64,000 nt of DNA from Streptomyces sp. MNU76 (GCF_020982545.1 NZ_JAJKLK010000010.1:124001-188000), one strand, 5' to 3'. Counted from the first letter of the stretch, positions 1-9,260 are shown. Notes: a model not told the origin generated them from the sequence alone. Numbers and translations are program-made.

Positions 1-775
1 GGTCCTCGGTGACGGCCTCCGAGTTCAGGAACGGGCTGCCGCTCGCCGCGCGGGAGCCCTCCGGGATGCCGTCGAGGTAGCGGGAGGTCAGCAGGCCCTG
101 CTCCAGCGGGGAGAAGACGATGGAACCGACCTGCAGCTCGTCGAGGGCGTCGAGCAGGCCCTCGCTCTCGGGGCGCCGGTCGAGCATGGAGTAGCGCGGC
201 TGGTGGATGAGGAGGGGGGTGCCCAGCTCGCCCAGGATCCGGGCGGCCTCACGGGTCTGCTCGGCCGAGTAGTTGGAGACACCCACGTACAGCGCCTTGC
301 CCTGCTGGACCGCCGAGTGCAGCGCGCCCATCGTCTCCTCCAGCGGAGTCTCCGGGTCGGGGCGGTGCGAGTAGAAGATGTCGACGTAGTCCAGGCCCAT
401 CCGCTTCAGGCTCTGGTCGAGCGAGGAGAGCACGTACTTGCGCGAGCCCCACTCGCCGTACGGACCGGGCCACATCAGATAGCCGGCCTTGGTGGAGATG
501 ACCAGCTCGTCGCGGTACGGGGCGAGGTCGGTCCTGAGGGCCTCGCCGAGGGCGGACTCGGCGGAGCCGGGCGGCGGGCCGTAGTTGTTGGCCAGGTCGA
601 AGTGGGTGACGCCCAGGTCGAAGGCGCGGCGCAGGATCGCGCGCTGCGTCTCGACGGAGCGGTCGGGGCCGAAGTTGTGCCACAGGCCGAGCGAGAGTGC
701 GGGCAGTTTCAGGCCGCTGCGTCCGGTGCGCCGGTAGGGCATGTCCGCGTAGCGGTCGGGGTGTGCGGTGTACAA
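1..775 (-). CDS. Aldo/keto reductase, YghZ-like (3' end outside window)
   Basis: NADPH-dependent aldo/keto reductase of the AKR14/YghZ type (L-glyceraldehyde-3-phosphate reductase in enterobacteria). The catalytic tetrad is visible: Asp and Tyr in FDLANNYG, Lys in ISTKAGYLMWPG, His in YSHRPDPETP. The glycine-rich N-terminus MPYRRTGRSGLKLP is typical. I chose a TTG start at 775 because CTGGAG lies six bases upstream and the resulting YTAHPDRYADMPYRR leader is usual in the family; ATG at 742 is the alternative. The frame is still open at base 1, so the C-terminus is missing. It is divergent from the LysR gene at 903, which may control it. Confidence 0.9.
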   Translation of the reverse strand, partial: MYTAHPDRYADMPYRRTGRSGLKLPALSLGLWHNFGPDRSVETQRAILRRAFDLGVTHFDLANNYGPPPGSAESALGEALRTDLAPYRDELVISTKAGYLMWPGPYGEWGSRKYVLSSLDQSLKRMGLDYVDIFYSHRPDPETPLEETMGALHSAVQQGKALYVGVSNYSAEQTREAARILGELGTPLLIHQPRYSMLDRRPESEGLLDALDELQVGSIVFSPLEQGLLTSRYLDGIPEGSRAASGSPFLNSEAVTED

Positions 776-850
776 CGCGACTCCAGAGAGGTGGGCACGA
801 GGGGACCGGAGTCCCTGAGGACCGGTGCCCACTCTGTCGCGACCTGGAGG

Positions 851-882
851 CATTGGTCCAACAGAAGAATCCGATGGGATTC
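851..882. promoter_or_regulatory. Candidate LysR operator between divergent genes
   Basis: Two palindromes lie 21 bases upstream of the LysR start: TTGGTCCAA (853-861) and GAATCC-GATG-GGATTC (867-882). They fall in the only intergenic space between the aldo/keto reductase and lysR genes, where a LysR protein would bind to regulate itself and its neighbour. The symmetry is seen; binding is inferred. Confidence 0.5.
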
Positions 883-902
883 AGCGCCTACGCTTCTCAG
901 TC

Positions 903-1808
903 ATGGAACTCCGTCATCTCCAGCACTTCGTCGCGGTCGCCGAGGAGGAGCACTTCACCCGGGCCGCCGAACGGCTGCTGGTCTCCCAGTCGGGTCTGTC
1001 GGCCTCCGTCCGGGCCCTGGAGCGCGAGCTGCAGACGCCGCTGTTCGTGCGGACGACCCGCCGGGTGATGCTCACACCCGCCGGGCGGGCGCTGCTGGGC
1101 GAGGCGGAGCGGATCCTCGCGCAGGTGCGGTCGGCGCGGGAGGCGGTGGCCGCCGTGCAGGGCGTGCTGCGGGGCATGCTGGCGGTGGGGTCCGAGCAGT
1201 GTGTGGCCGGGCTGAACGTGGCGGGGCTGCTGGCCTCGTTCCGGCGCCGCCATCCGGATGTGGAGATCTGTCTGCGCCAGGCGGGCTCGGGCGCGCTGGC
1301 CGAGGAGGTCGCGAGCGGCCGCCTCGATCTGGCGTTCGCCGTGCGGGCGGCGCAGAGGGACACCGACCAGCTGCGGGTCGTCCCCCTGTCCGGCGAGCCG
1401 ATGACCGTCCTGTGCCACCCGAGCCATCCCCTCGCCACCGCCGGCGCCGCGGTGGCGCCGGAGGAACTAGGTGGCGAGGTCTTCGTCGACTTCCACCCGG
1501 ACTGGGGCCCGCGTCGGACCACCGACGCGGTGTTCGCCGCCGCCGGGGTCCGCCGCACGGTCGCCCTGGAGGTCAACGACGTGCACAGCCTGCTGGAGCT
1601 CGTCGAGGAGAACCTCTGTGTCGCCGTCGTCCCGCGCCATTTCCGGCACAAGCGCGACTCGCTCGTCGCGCTCGCCGTCAAGGGCACCGGCGAGACCGTG
1701 TACGAGACGGTCGCACTGCTGCCGCCGCCGCAGGCCATGAGCCCCGCGGCGCGCGCCCTGATGGAACTCCTCGACACCCCGGCGGGGTGTCCCGAGGTCA
1801 GCCGGTGA
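903..1808 (+). CDS. LysR-family transcriptional regulator
   Basis: LysR-type regulator, 301 residues, the usual family length. The N-terminal winged HTH runs about residues 1-60 (MELRHLQHFVAVAEEEHFTR, then AAERLLVSQSGLSASVRALE); a substrate-binding domain follows (about 90-300). Start ATG at 903 begins exactly at the conserved MELRHL motif. The gene is divergent from the aldo/keto reductase, with palindromes in between, the classic LysR arrangement for control of the neighbour and of itself; the effector is unknown. Its 3' end overlaps the convergent HTH gene by 11 bases. Confidence 0.93.
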   Translation: MELRHLQHFVAVAEEEHFTRAAERLLVSQSGLSASVRALERELQTPLFVRTTRRVMLTPAGRALLGEAERILAQVRSAREAVAAVQGVLRGMLAVGSEQCVAGLNVAGLLASFRRRHPDVEICLRQAGSGALAEEVASGRLDLAFAVRAAQRDTDQLRVVPLSGEPMTVLCHPSHPLATAGAAVAPEELGGEVFVDFHPDWGPRRTTDAVFAAAGVRRTVALEVNDVHSLLELVEENLCVAVVPRHFRHKRDSLVALAVKGTGETVYETVALLPPPQAMSPAARALMELLDTPAGCPEVSR

Positions 1809-3325
1809 AGGGGGTCCACCGGCGGTTCAGGGTGTCGTACTCGTAGCGCGGCAGTCCCTCGATCCCGGTCGTGCGGAACGGACGGCCTTCGTCGTCGATC
1901 CGGACCGTGCCGGTTCGGCCCTCGGAGGACCACTCCAGCTCCAGGTACCAGCTGCAGTCACAGGTCACGGTCTTGGCGGAGACCTTCAACATCTCCGGGT
2001 CCTCGGCCGACACACGGTACGGAAAGCGCACGGCCGGGATCCGTACGTCCAGGTCCGCGCCGTCCACCGAGCGGGCGACCGGCCGGTCCTGGTCCAGGTC
2101 CACGTCGAAGTACCGGGGCGTGACCCGTCCCCCGCAGCCCCCACCCATGAGGTAGGAGTAGCCCTTGACCGGAGCCGCGCGCTCGACGACGCGGACCCGC
2201 AGCGCGGTCAGGAGGACGTCCGTGGACTTCCGTCCCTGGACCGTGACCTCCACGATCATGTTCCCGCCGTGCACCGCACGCTGCGTCGCGGCCCAGACCT
2301 CCGCGTCCTGCGGCGCCGGCGGCGGGGGCACATCCTTCGGCGGTTTGGCGACAACGTAGTCATGACCGCAGCCGAGGTCCCAGATCTGGGACTTCATGGT
2401 CCAGCTGAGCGGCACCCCGGTGGCCGGCGCCTGCTCCTCCGCGCTGTCGTCGTCCTCGGTGGGACGGGCCTCGGTCTCGGTGGGCGTGGGCGACGGCGAG
2501 GGGGTTCCCGACGGGCTCTTGGTGCTGCCGGTGTCCGAGGGCGTTGGGGACGGGCTCATGGGCGCGGCCGACGGGCGCTGGGCCGCCGAGCTCGTACGGG
2601 AGGAGGTCGGCTCGCCGCCCGGCGCTGTGCCGTCACCCGATGACCTCCCGGACGGGAGCACGGTGAGGCTGCCCAGCGTCGAGACGAGCACCGCGGCGAC
2701 GGCCGCGCTGACGAGGGTGCGCCGACGGCGGTGCCAGGGCCGCCGGGACGGAGGCACCGACGCGAGCGCGTCGACCGACTCGACCGGACCGACGGACTCG
2801 ACCGGACCGACCGGATCAGTGGACCCGATGGGCTCTGTGGGGTCCGAGGACTCCGTGGGCTCGGCCGAACCGGCGGCCGGAGCAGACTCCACGGACTCTG
2901 CCGACTTCACGGGCGGCTCGGCGGACTCGAAGGGCTTTGCGGGCTCGTCCGACCCGACGGGGCCAGGGGCATCGATGCGTTGGGCCGCCTCGGCAGGACC
3001 GACCCGCTCGGCCGACTCGGCCGGCTCCGGTGTCGGCTCGGCGGCCGCCCTCCCCACCCGTCCGCGCTCGCTGCCGCGCCGCCACCGCCGGCTGCCACAG
3101 CCGGTGCAGTTCGAGCCGCTCCGCGCCGGTCGCGCCGCAGAGCGCGGCGAAACGTTCGACGGGCGCGAAGTCGAGCGGGACGGTGTCACCCGCGCAGTAG
3201 CGGTGCAGCGTCGAGGTGTTCATGCCCAGGCGCCGGGCCAGCTGCCCGTAACTGCGGTCCGTGCGTTCCTTGAGACGCGTGAGCGCTTCCGCGAACTCCC
3301 GCACGTCGTCCGGTGCTGCCGACAC
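1798..3325 (-). pseudogene. Membrane-anchored HTH protein, frameshifted
   Basis: Family common in Streptomyces: a cytoplasmic XRE-like HTH (LKERTDRSYGQLARRLGMN, then STLHRYCAGD, about residues 10-80), a Pro/Ser/Glu-rich linker with repeated PVESVG units, one membrane segment (LVSAAVAAVLVSTLGSLTVL), a Pro/Ser/Thr stalk and a Cys-containing outer domain. The HTH is read in one frame (from GTG 3325; ATG 3337 possible) and everything after about base 3060 in another; one extra base in the G-rich run near 3052-3060 would explain it. This is either an assembly error or a real lesion; codon usage and domain order are otherwise intact. Function unknown; a transmembrane regulator is the likely role. 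Confidence 0.7.
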
Positions 3326-3565
3326 TGTTCTCCACATCCTCCCCGCCCCGGGACGGCATCCCAGGGACTCCCCATACATGCACGTCAGAGGGGCTGGGAT
3401 GGTTCCATGGCCGGGGATCGGAGGTAGTCCGTTGCGCTCACGCCCCGTGACGGCCGATGCTCTTGGTGTCGCACCGACCACGGCCGGACGGACCATCCGG
3501 CGTCGTCGGCGAAGCGGCCCATTCATTCCATGTCCGCACTCAGTACTCGTTCACGGGGGACCTCC

Positions 3566-4186
3566 ATGCCCAAGCACACCCTGCCTCGCACGCTCACCGC
3601 ACTCGCCCTGGCGGCTGTCACCGCGGGCTCCGCGCTCGCCGTCGGCGCCGCTCCGGCCGCCGCCGCGAAGGCGAGCGGCGCGCCGAAGTACCTGTCGGCC
3701 TCCGAGCTCCCGCCGCACCCCTCGTCCTCCTGGACGGCCGGCAGGATCGAGGACGGTCTCCCCGAGGAGCTGCAGTACTGCCTCGGCGACGCGTTCCTGG
3801 CGTACGACATCAACCACCGCTCCTACCGGACGGACCTGGAGACCAGCGCCCGGCAGGTCGTCGTCGTCACGGGCAGCGCCGGCAAGGCCAAGGCCCTCGC
3901 CGCGCGGCTGAACAAGGACTTCAAGAACTGTGTGAGCGAGTCCTCCGACCCGGACGTCGAGGCCGAGTACCGCGACCTCGGGACGCTGGCCGTCGAGGAG
4001 GGCGCCCGCGTCCACGGCGTGGCCACGGTCACGTCCTGGGGAGCCATGGACATCAGCCTCCTGTCGGTCGGCCGGGACGGCCGGACCGTCACGGTCGTGG
4101 ACTGGGGGCAGATGGGCGGCTTCAAGGACGCACCGGTGAAGGCCTTCAAGAAGACCACGACCACCGCCGTCAACAAGCTCCACTGA
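3566..4186 (+). CDS. Small secreted protein
   Basis: Secreted protein of 206 residues. A Sec signal peptide is clear (MPKHTLPRTL, then a hydrophobic ALALAAVTAGSALAV stretch, cleavage near AAPAAAA). The mature part has two Cys (QYCLGD, KNCVSE) that could pair, and ends in VDWGQMGGF. It resembles the secreted sensor-domain-like proteins of actinomycetes, but I cannot assign a function. ATG at 3566 was chosen because GGGGGACC precedes it and the signal peptide starts there; an upstream in-frame ATG at 3530 would bury the signal. Confidence 0.8.
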   Translation: MPKHTLPRTLTALALAAVTAGSALAVGAAPAAAAKASGAPKYLSASELPPHPSSSWTAGRIEDGLPEELQYCLGDAFLAYDINHRSYRTDLETSARQVVVVTGSAGKAKALAARLNKDFKNCVSESSDPDVEAEYRDLGTLAVEEGARVHGVATVTSWGAMDISLLSVGRDGRTVTVVDWGQMGGFKDAPVKAFKKTTTTAVNKLH

Positions 4187-4242
4187 CCGGCGACTGAGGC
4201 CACCCGCCGTACGGCCCTGGCGGCGGGCAGCTCGCCGAGGAG

Positions 4243-4497
4243 TTGCGGAAGTTCTACCTGACACCCGCCCTGCGCAAGGAACTCAAGGCCTGGGAGAAGA
4301 AGAACAACGCCGACGGTGTGCTGCGCGCCCAGAACACCCCGGTGCGGTGGAAGGTGACCGACAACGGCACCGCGAACCACGCCGAGGCCGGTATCACCTT
4401 CACCTGGGGCAACGGCAGGACGACCAAGCTGGTCGTCGACATGACCCGCGACCTGAGGATCTTCCACATCGGCACGAAGGGTGCCGCGGGCAGCTGA
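4243..4497 (+). pseudogene. Short hypothetical ORF, probably a 5'-truncated remnant
   Basis: The frame encodes 84 residues from a TTG at 4243 (LRKFYLTPALRKELKAWEKK onward, ending HIGTKGAAGS). The same frame is coding-like upstream (QLAEE before the TTG) without a convincing start or ribosome site, and it begins only 56 bases after the previous gene, so it looks like the C-terminal part of a longer protein whose 5' end is lost. The product is soluble and lysine-rich, with no motif I recognise. Confidence 0.45.
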
Positions 4498-4582
4498 CGG
4501 GGACCGCGCGGCGCCACATCAGGGGACCGGCGCCGCTGGGCGGGGCGGTGCGGGCACGGCCGCGATGCTCGATGGTGGACGT

Positions 4583-5104
4583 ATGGATGTGAAGGACGTT
4601 CTCATCGACGCGTACGGCCGGATCAAGGAGGAGGTCCACGCCGCCGTGGACGGACTGTCCCCGGCGGAACTCCGCGCCCGCCCCGCCCCCGAGGCCAACT
4701 CCGTCGCCTGGCTGGTCTGGCATCTCACCCGGATCCAGGACGACCATGTGGCCGACGCCGCCGGTCTCGACCAGGTCTGGCTGTCCCAGGGCTGGGAGAA
4801 ACGCCTCGGACTCGCGCTGCCGGCCCGGGACACGGGCTACGGGCACGGTCCGGCGCAGGTCGCCGAGGTCCGGGTGGACTCCGGTGACCTGCTGACCGGC
4901 TACCTCGACGCCGTGCACGCCCGGACGGTGGAGTACGTGCGCGGGCTCGGGCCCGCCGACCTGGACCGTGTCGTGGACGAGCGGTGGACCCCGCCCGTCA
5001 CTCTCGGCGTGCGCCTGGTCAGTGTCCTGGCCGACGATCTCCAGCACGTCGGCCAGGCGGCGTACGTACGAGGACTGCTTCAGCGGGACGACGCCGAGGC
5101 GTAG
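4583..5104 (+). CDS. DinB-superfamily protein
   Basis: DinB/DUF664 four-helix-bundle protein, 173 residues. The metal-binding histidines typical of the fold are present: His in VWHLTRIQDDH (about residues 53-63) and His in DLQHVGQAAYVRG near the C-terminus. Members include mycothiol- or bacillithiol-dependent transferases; the substrate here is unknown. Start ATG 4583 follows GGTGGACGT and gives the conserved MDVKDVLIDAYGRI opening. It converges on, and overlaps by 25 bases, the adenosine deaminase gene. Confidence 0.85.
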   Translation: MDVKDVLIDAYGRIKEEVHAAVDGLSPAELRARPAPEANSVAWLVWHLTRIQDDHVADAAGLDQVWLSQGWEKRLGLALPARDTGYGHGPAQVAEVRVDSGDLLTGYLDAVHARTVEYVRGLGPADLDRVVDERWTPPVTLGVRLVSVLADDLQHVGQAAYVRGLLQRDDAEA

Positions 5105-6156
5105 CCGGGCAGCACCACGTTCTCGATGAGGTCGTTGCGCTCGTCGAACGGGATGAAGGCGCTCTTGAGTGCGTTGACGGTGACCGTGCGCAGGTCGTCG
5201 AGGGTCCAGTCGGCCTCCTCGACGAGCAGGGACATCTCGCGGGTCATGGTGGTGCCCGAGACCAGGCGGTTGTCGGTGTTGAGGGTGACGCGGAAGCCGA
5301 GGTCCCGCAGGCCCGTGATCGGGTGCTCGGCGATGGAGGTCGCCGCGCCGGTCTGGAGGTTGGAGGTGGGGCACATCTCCAGGGCGATCCTGCGGTCGCG
5401 CACCCACGCGGCGAGGCGGCCGAGCTTGCCGTCGACGATGTCCTCGGTCAGGCGCACGCCATGGCCGATGCGCTGGGCGCCGCACACCTGGAGGGCCTGG
5501 TGGATGCTGGGCAGCCCGTGGGCCTCGCCGGCGTGGATGGTGAAGGGCACGCTCTCGCGGCGCAGGTGCTCGAAGGCGGCCAGGTGGTCGGCGGGCGGGA
5601 AGCCGTCCTCGGCGCCCGCGATGTCGAAGCCGACGACACCGGCGTCCCGGAAGGCCACGGCCAGGTCGGCGGCCTCCCGGACCCGGTCGAACATCCGCAT
5701 CCCGCACAGCAGGGTGCCGACCCGGACCGGGGTGCCCGCGGCTGCGGCCTTCGCCATACCGGCGGCCAGGCCCTCCTGCACGGTCTCCACGACCTCGCTC
5801 ATCGTGAGCGCGCCCCGCGTGTTCAGCTCGGGGGCGTAGCGGACCTCGCCGTAGACGACACCGTCGGCGGCCAGGTCCAGGACGTACTCCTCGGTCGCGC
5901 GCAGCAGGCCCTCGCGGGTCTGCAGCACCGCGAGGGTGTGCTCGAACGTGGCTATGTAACGCACCAGGTCACCCGAGTTGGCCGCCTCGTAGAACCAGGT
6001 GGCGAGGCCCTCCGGGTCGGTCTCCGGGAGGGTGTGGCCGACCTCCGCCGCGAGCTCCACGAGGGTGGCGGGACGCAGGCCGCCGTCGAGGTGGTCGTGC
6101 AGGACGGCCTTGGGCAGGCGGCGGATCACTTCGGTGTCTATGCGCGTAGCAGACAT
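5080..6156 (-). CDS. add: Adenosine deaminase
   Basis: Adenosine deaminase (adenosine to inosine, purine salvage), 358 residues, cytoplasmic. Zinc-ligand and catalytic motifs are visible in order: HDHLDGGL (HxH), FTIHAGEAHG (zinc His and catalytic Glu region), IGHGVRL (catalytic His) and TLNTDNRL (zinc Asp). The Asp-Asn pair in the last motif replaces the Asp-Asp of the mammalian enzyme. Start ATG 6156 gives MSATRIDTEVIRRLPKAVLH. It lies 56 bases downstream of the VOC gene on the same strand, so the two may be co-transcribed. Confidence 0.93.
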   Translation of the reverse strand: MSATRIDTEVIRRLPKAVLHDHLDGGLRPATLVELAAEVGHTLPETDPEGLATWFYEAANSGDLVRYIATFEHTLAVLQTREGLLRATEEYVLDLAADGVVYGEVRYAPELNTRGALTMSEVVETVQEGLAAGMAKAAAAGTPVRVGTLLCGMRMFDRVREAADLAVAFRDAGVVGFDIAGAEDGFPPADHLAAFEHLRRESVPFTIHAGEAHGLPSIHQALQVCGAQRIGHGVRLTEDIVDGKLGRLAAWVRDRRIALEMCPTSNLQTGAATSIAEHPITGLRDLGFRVTLNTDNRLVSGTTMTREMSLLVEEADWTLDDLRTVTVNALKSAFIPFDERNDLIENVVLPGYASASSR

Positions 6157-6212
6157 GGCGTTCGTTCCTCGGCAGGTGGTGCGGTGGAGTGGGGTCGAGA
6201 GGTGGGGACGGA

Positions 6213-6608
6213 TCAGTCGGCGGCGGGCTGGAGGAGGTCCCAGCGGTTGCCGTACAGGTCCTCGAAGACGGCGACCGAGCCGTAGGGCTCGTGGCGCGGC
6301 TCCTCCAGGAAACTGACGCCCGCGGCCCGCATCCGGGCGTGGTCGCGGGCGAAGTCGTCGGTGTGCAGGAAGAACCCCACGCGTCCGCCGGTCTGGTCGC
6401 CGATCCGGCCGCGCTGCGCCTCGTCCTTGGCGCGCGCCAGCAGCAGTCCGCCGCCCTGCCCCTCGCTCCCGGGCTCGACGACGACCCAGCGGGCGCCGTC
6501 GGGCCGCGGTTCGTCCTCCACGAGCCGGAAGCCGAGCGCCTCGGTGTAGAAGCGGATGGCCTCGTCGTAGTCGTCGACCACGAGGGTGACCAGGGCTATG
6601 CGTCTCAT
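6213..6608 (-). CDS. VOC (glyoxalase/bleomycin-resistance fold) protein
   Basis: Single-domain vicinal-oxygen-chelate protein, 131 residues, with the paired beta-alpha-beta-beta-beta units: ALVTLVVDDYDEAIRFYTEA at the N-terminus and EPYGSVAVFEDLYGNRWDLL at the C-terminus, the latter carrying the metal-ligand-type Glu region. Substrate unknown; such proteins serve as glyoxalases, dioxygenases or resistance proteins. Start ATG 6608 gives MRRIALVTLVV. It lies just upstream of adenosine deaminase on the same strand. Confidence 0.87.
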   Translation of the reverse strand: MRRIALVTLVVDDYDEAIRFYTEALGFRLVEDEPRPDGARWVVVEPGSEGQGGGLLLARAKDEAQRGRIGDQTGGRVGFFLHTDDFARDHARMRAAGVSFLEEPRHEPYGSVAVFEDLYGNRWDLLQPAAD

Positions 6609-6710
6609 CGGGGCCTCTCGGGTCGCTCGGGGTTCCCGGGAGGTTATACGTAACACGCACCGGACGGCAAGTGGCATTCTTCCCGTACCTCCGGGCGGCC
6701 CCCGGCACGA

Positions 6711-6741
6711 CCGAGACCCCCCGCGATGCAGGGGGTCTCGG
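6711..6741 (-). terminator. Hairpin terminator
   Basis: Perfect 11-bp stem, CCGAGACCCCC (6711-6721) pairing with GGGGGTCTCGG (6731-6741), nine-base loop. It lies 25 bases past the stop of the 6767-8047 gene and before the VOC gene on the same strand, separating the two transcription units. Confidence 0.75.
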
Positions 6742-6766
6742 GGCGCGGGAGGGCGACGGCCCGCGC

Positions 6767-8047
6767 TCACTCGCCGGGCGACGCCTTGCGCAGGGCGGCG
6801 ATGCACGTGCTCAGCGCCTGCTGCAGTTCCTCCAGGCGCTCCAGCATGTCGTCCTCGTAGATCGCGTCGAGGTCGACGGCGTCGTCGAGGGTCAGCTCCT
6901 CGAAGACCTTCGTCGCCTTCTGGAGGCTGCTGTAGAACTTGGTCCGCCGCTCCTGGACCCGCAGTTCGGGGTCGGACTCCACGGCCTGGACGACGAGTTC
7001 CTTGACGGTGTCGTAGGCCTCCGTCGCCCACTCGCCGGTGTCCTCGTCGTCGTCGAGCTCGTCGATGAGGGACAGGTGCCGCTCGGCCTCGGCGCGCAGT
7101 TCGGCGGTGGCGTCGATCACCTGCCCGGCCGGGGTCTTGACCTGCCCGTTCTCCACGATCTGCCGGACGTAACCGATCCGGCTGGCCGCCTGGGTCTCGC
7201 TGGCGACGGCCTTCTTCAGCTCGTCGGTGCGGGCGATGTCACGGGCCAGCTCGGCCTGAAGGGCAGGGTCCTCCTTGAGGCGGTCCAGCAGCGCGGTGCG
7301 CGCCGCCTGGGCGGTGGAGGGGTCGGCGAGGATCGCGGCGCGCAGCGCGGTGGGGTTCTCGGCGACCTCCAGCGCCTTGGTCGGGCGGATGCCCTCGGCC
7401 TCGGCCGCCGCCGTGATCGCGGTGCCCCGGTCGGAGGTCGCGCTGGACCGTGAGCTGTAGTACGACAGCCACACGTCCGCGTCCGGGAGGTCGACCTCCT
7501 CGCCGGGGGCCAGTGCCTCGAAGTGCGGGACCATGCCGTCGTCGGCCGCCCTGTCCCAGGCTTTGTAGTACCGCATGACCCGCTCCGGCGAGCATCCCGC
7601 CAGCTCGGCGAAGTGCTTCGCCGACACCTTCGGCGTCTCGCCCGCCAGCTCCCCGCCGGGCCGCACACTCCGCGCCACCTTCAGCGCGAAGGCCCAGCCA
7701 CCGGTGCGCGCGTACACCCCGAACTCCCGTGCGTCGCGCGTGACTTGCTCGTCCACGACGTCGACCGGGGAGTCGTCGACGGTCTCCTCGGCGGCGCCGT
7801 CGACGGCCTCTTCGGCGGGGACGTCGAGGCCGGACGGCGCAGCCTCGTCGGACGTCGGCCGCGCGGGAGCCGTTCCCCCGGAGGGCTGTGCGGGCACCTC
7901 GGGCGCGGGTGCGGCCTCGGGGGTCGGCGTCTCGGCCGCTCCGGGCTCGACCCAGAAGCCCTCGTCCCCGGTCGGCGCCGCGCCGGTCGCGGGTGTCTCG
8001 TCGCCGGGTGGTACGGCCGATGCGGAGTGGGCGGTGGCTACGCTCAC
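6767..8047 (-). CDS. Conserved protein of unknown function
   Basis: 426 residues, not assigned to a family. The first ~100 residues are Pro/Ala/Glu-rich and probably disordered. A globular, helical region follows (about 105-300) that starts with REFGVYARTGGWAFALKVAR and contains an HTH-like stretch (VSAKHFAELAGCSPERVMRY). The C-terminal third is strongly acidic and helical (LIDELDDDEDTGEW, LEELTLDD-type segments), suggesting coiled coil or protein binding. There is no membrane segment or signal peptide. A strong terminator follows, so it is probably a single-gene unit. A DNA- or protein-binding role is a guess only. Confidence 0.75.
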   Translation of the reverse strand: MSVATAHSASAVPPGDETPATGAAPTGDEGFWVEPGAAETPTPEAAPAPEVPAQPSGGTAPARPTSDEAAPSGLDVPAEEAVDGAAEETVDDSPVDVVDEQVTRDAREFGVYARTGGWAFALKVARSVRPGGELAGETPKVSAKHFAELAGCSPERVMRYYKAWDRAADDGMVPHFEALAPGEEVDLPDADVWLSYYSSRSSATSDRGTAITAAAEAEGIRPTKALEVAENPTALRAAILADPSTAQAARTALLDRLKEDPALQAELARDIARTDELKKAVASETQAASRIGYVRQIVENGQVKTPAGQVIDATAELRAEAERHLSLIDELDDDEDTGEWATEAYDTVKELVVQAVESDPELRVQERRTKFYSSLQKATKVFEELTLDDAVDLDAIYEDDMLERLEELQQALSTCIAALRKASPGE

Positions 8048-8196
8048 GGGTGACTCTCCCGGGTGGTGACGAACGGCAGGGACAGAACTGGCAGCCTATA
8101 TGAACCCGTTGATGCCGCTTTGCCTGGACGCCCGCCCCGGTCGTGGCCCGACTGCCGCAGTCTCCCACGCAGCCGGGCGTACACGACCGGGTCCCC

Positions 8197-9084
8197 TCAG
8201 CAGTACAGGTTGCCGCCCGCCGACGTGCCGAGGATCCGGACGAACCGCTGGTACGCGCTGACCCGGCTCTGCACCTGCGCGGGGTTCTTGCCGTCGCACT
8301 CCAGCGAGCCGTTGATGCTGCGGATGGTGTGTCCGAAGCCGGCGCCGCTGACCATGGCGTTGTGGCCGGTCATGGTGCCGGGACCGGTCTGGGTGTTCCA
8401 GTACCACAGGGCGGTCTTCCAGGCGACGGCCGCGTCGTTCTGGACCAGCCAGGGGTTGCCCAGCAGGTTCAGGCCGAGCGCGTCGCCGGCCGCCTTGTAG
8501 TTGAAGTTCCAGCTCAGTTGGATGGGGCCGCGTCCGTAGTACGCCGCCTGTCCGGCCGGGCAGCCGTAGGGCCGACCCCAGTCGCAGTAGGTGGGGTAGT
8601 TGGCGGTGTTCTGCTCGACGATGTGGACGAGGCCGCCGGTCTCGTGGTTGACGTTGGCGAGGAACGCCGCCGCCTCCTGCTTCTTGACGGTGTCGCTGCC
8701 CGTGGTGGCGAAGGCGGGGTAGGCGCTCATGGCGGCCCGCAGACCGCTGTACGTGTAGAACGAATTCCGGTTCGGGAACATCTGGTTGAACTGCGCCTCG
8801 CTCACCACGAACCCGGAGGGGTTGGTGGGGCCGTTCTCGCAGGCGTACGGCTCCCAGTACCAGGTGCTGATGGTGGGGTCGTACCCCGGGTTGTCGTGCT
8901 CGGCGATGTACGCCCTGCCGTCGGTGTAGCGCACGATGTCGCCGGTGACGTAGGACCGGCCGGCCACCCAGCTCGCATAGCTCGAACAGGGAGCCGCGGA
9001 CGCGCTCTGGGCGGGCAGCAGCAGGGGGGTGGAACCGCCGATGACCAGCACGGTCAGCAGGGCGGATATGCGGCGCCTCGACAC
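8197..9084 (-). CDS. Secreted family GH19 chitinase with N-terminal chitin-binding module
   Basis: Endochitinase, 295 residues. Order: signal peptide (SRRRISALLTVLVIGG, cleavage near SASA), a CBM5/12-type chitin-binding module (YASWVAGRSYVTGDIVRYTD, ending YWEPYAC), then a GH19 catalytic domain from about residue 85. Both catalytic acids are visible: Glu in NHETGG and Glu in HIVEQN; the substrate-binding AYYGRGPIQLSWNFNYKAAG motif is intact. GTG at 9084 was chosen: GGAG lies eight bases upstream and the signal peptide starts there. It acts outside the cell on chitin. Two DasR-like sites upstream imply control by N-acetylglucosamine metabolism. Confidence 0.95.
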   Translation of the reverse strand: MSRRRISALLTVLVIGGSTPLLLPAQSASAAPCSSYASWVAGRSYVTGDIVRYTDGRAYIAEHDNPGYDPTISTWYWEPYACENGPTNPSGFVVSEAQFNQMFPNRNSFYTYSGLRAAMSAYPAFATTGSDTVKKQEAAAFLANVNHETGGLVHIVEQNTANYPTYCDWGRPYGCPAGQAAYYGRGPIQLSWNFNYKAAGDALGLNLLGNPWLVQNDAAVAWKTALWYWNTQTGPGTMTGHNAMVSGAGFGHTIRSINGSLECDGKNPAQVQSRVSAYQRFVRILGTSAGGNLYC

Positions 9085-9227
9085 GTGACCAACTCCTTCG
9101 TGGAGCACGGCCGCACCCGGGCGAGGGCCCGGAGGCATGGCTGGGAGGCACCTCGCGCGCACGTGCCGGCGGTGCCGGCCACGGCGTGGGGGCGGCCGTG
9201 GTGGGGGTGTGGGGCACACTCAAGCGC

Positions 9228-9260
9228 GTTGGTCTGTACCAGTCAAGGGTGTAGACCAGT
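9228..9260. promoter_or_regulatory. Two DasR-responsive-element-like sites
   Basis: Two 16-base sites in tandem, 17 bases apart: GTTGGTCTGTACCAGT (9228-9243) and AAGGGTGTAGACCAGT (9245-9260). Both match the dre palindrome AGTGGTCTAGACCACT known for the GntR regulator DasR in most positions. They lie 144-176 bases upstream of the chitinase start, where such sites control Streptomyces chitinase genes. Confidence 0.75.

Noticed and set aside
203..1846. Long plus-strand open frame across the aldo/keto reductase and lysR genes
   Set aside because: It is the high-G+C shadow of the aldo/keto reductase and LysR frames; no family features and no codon logic.
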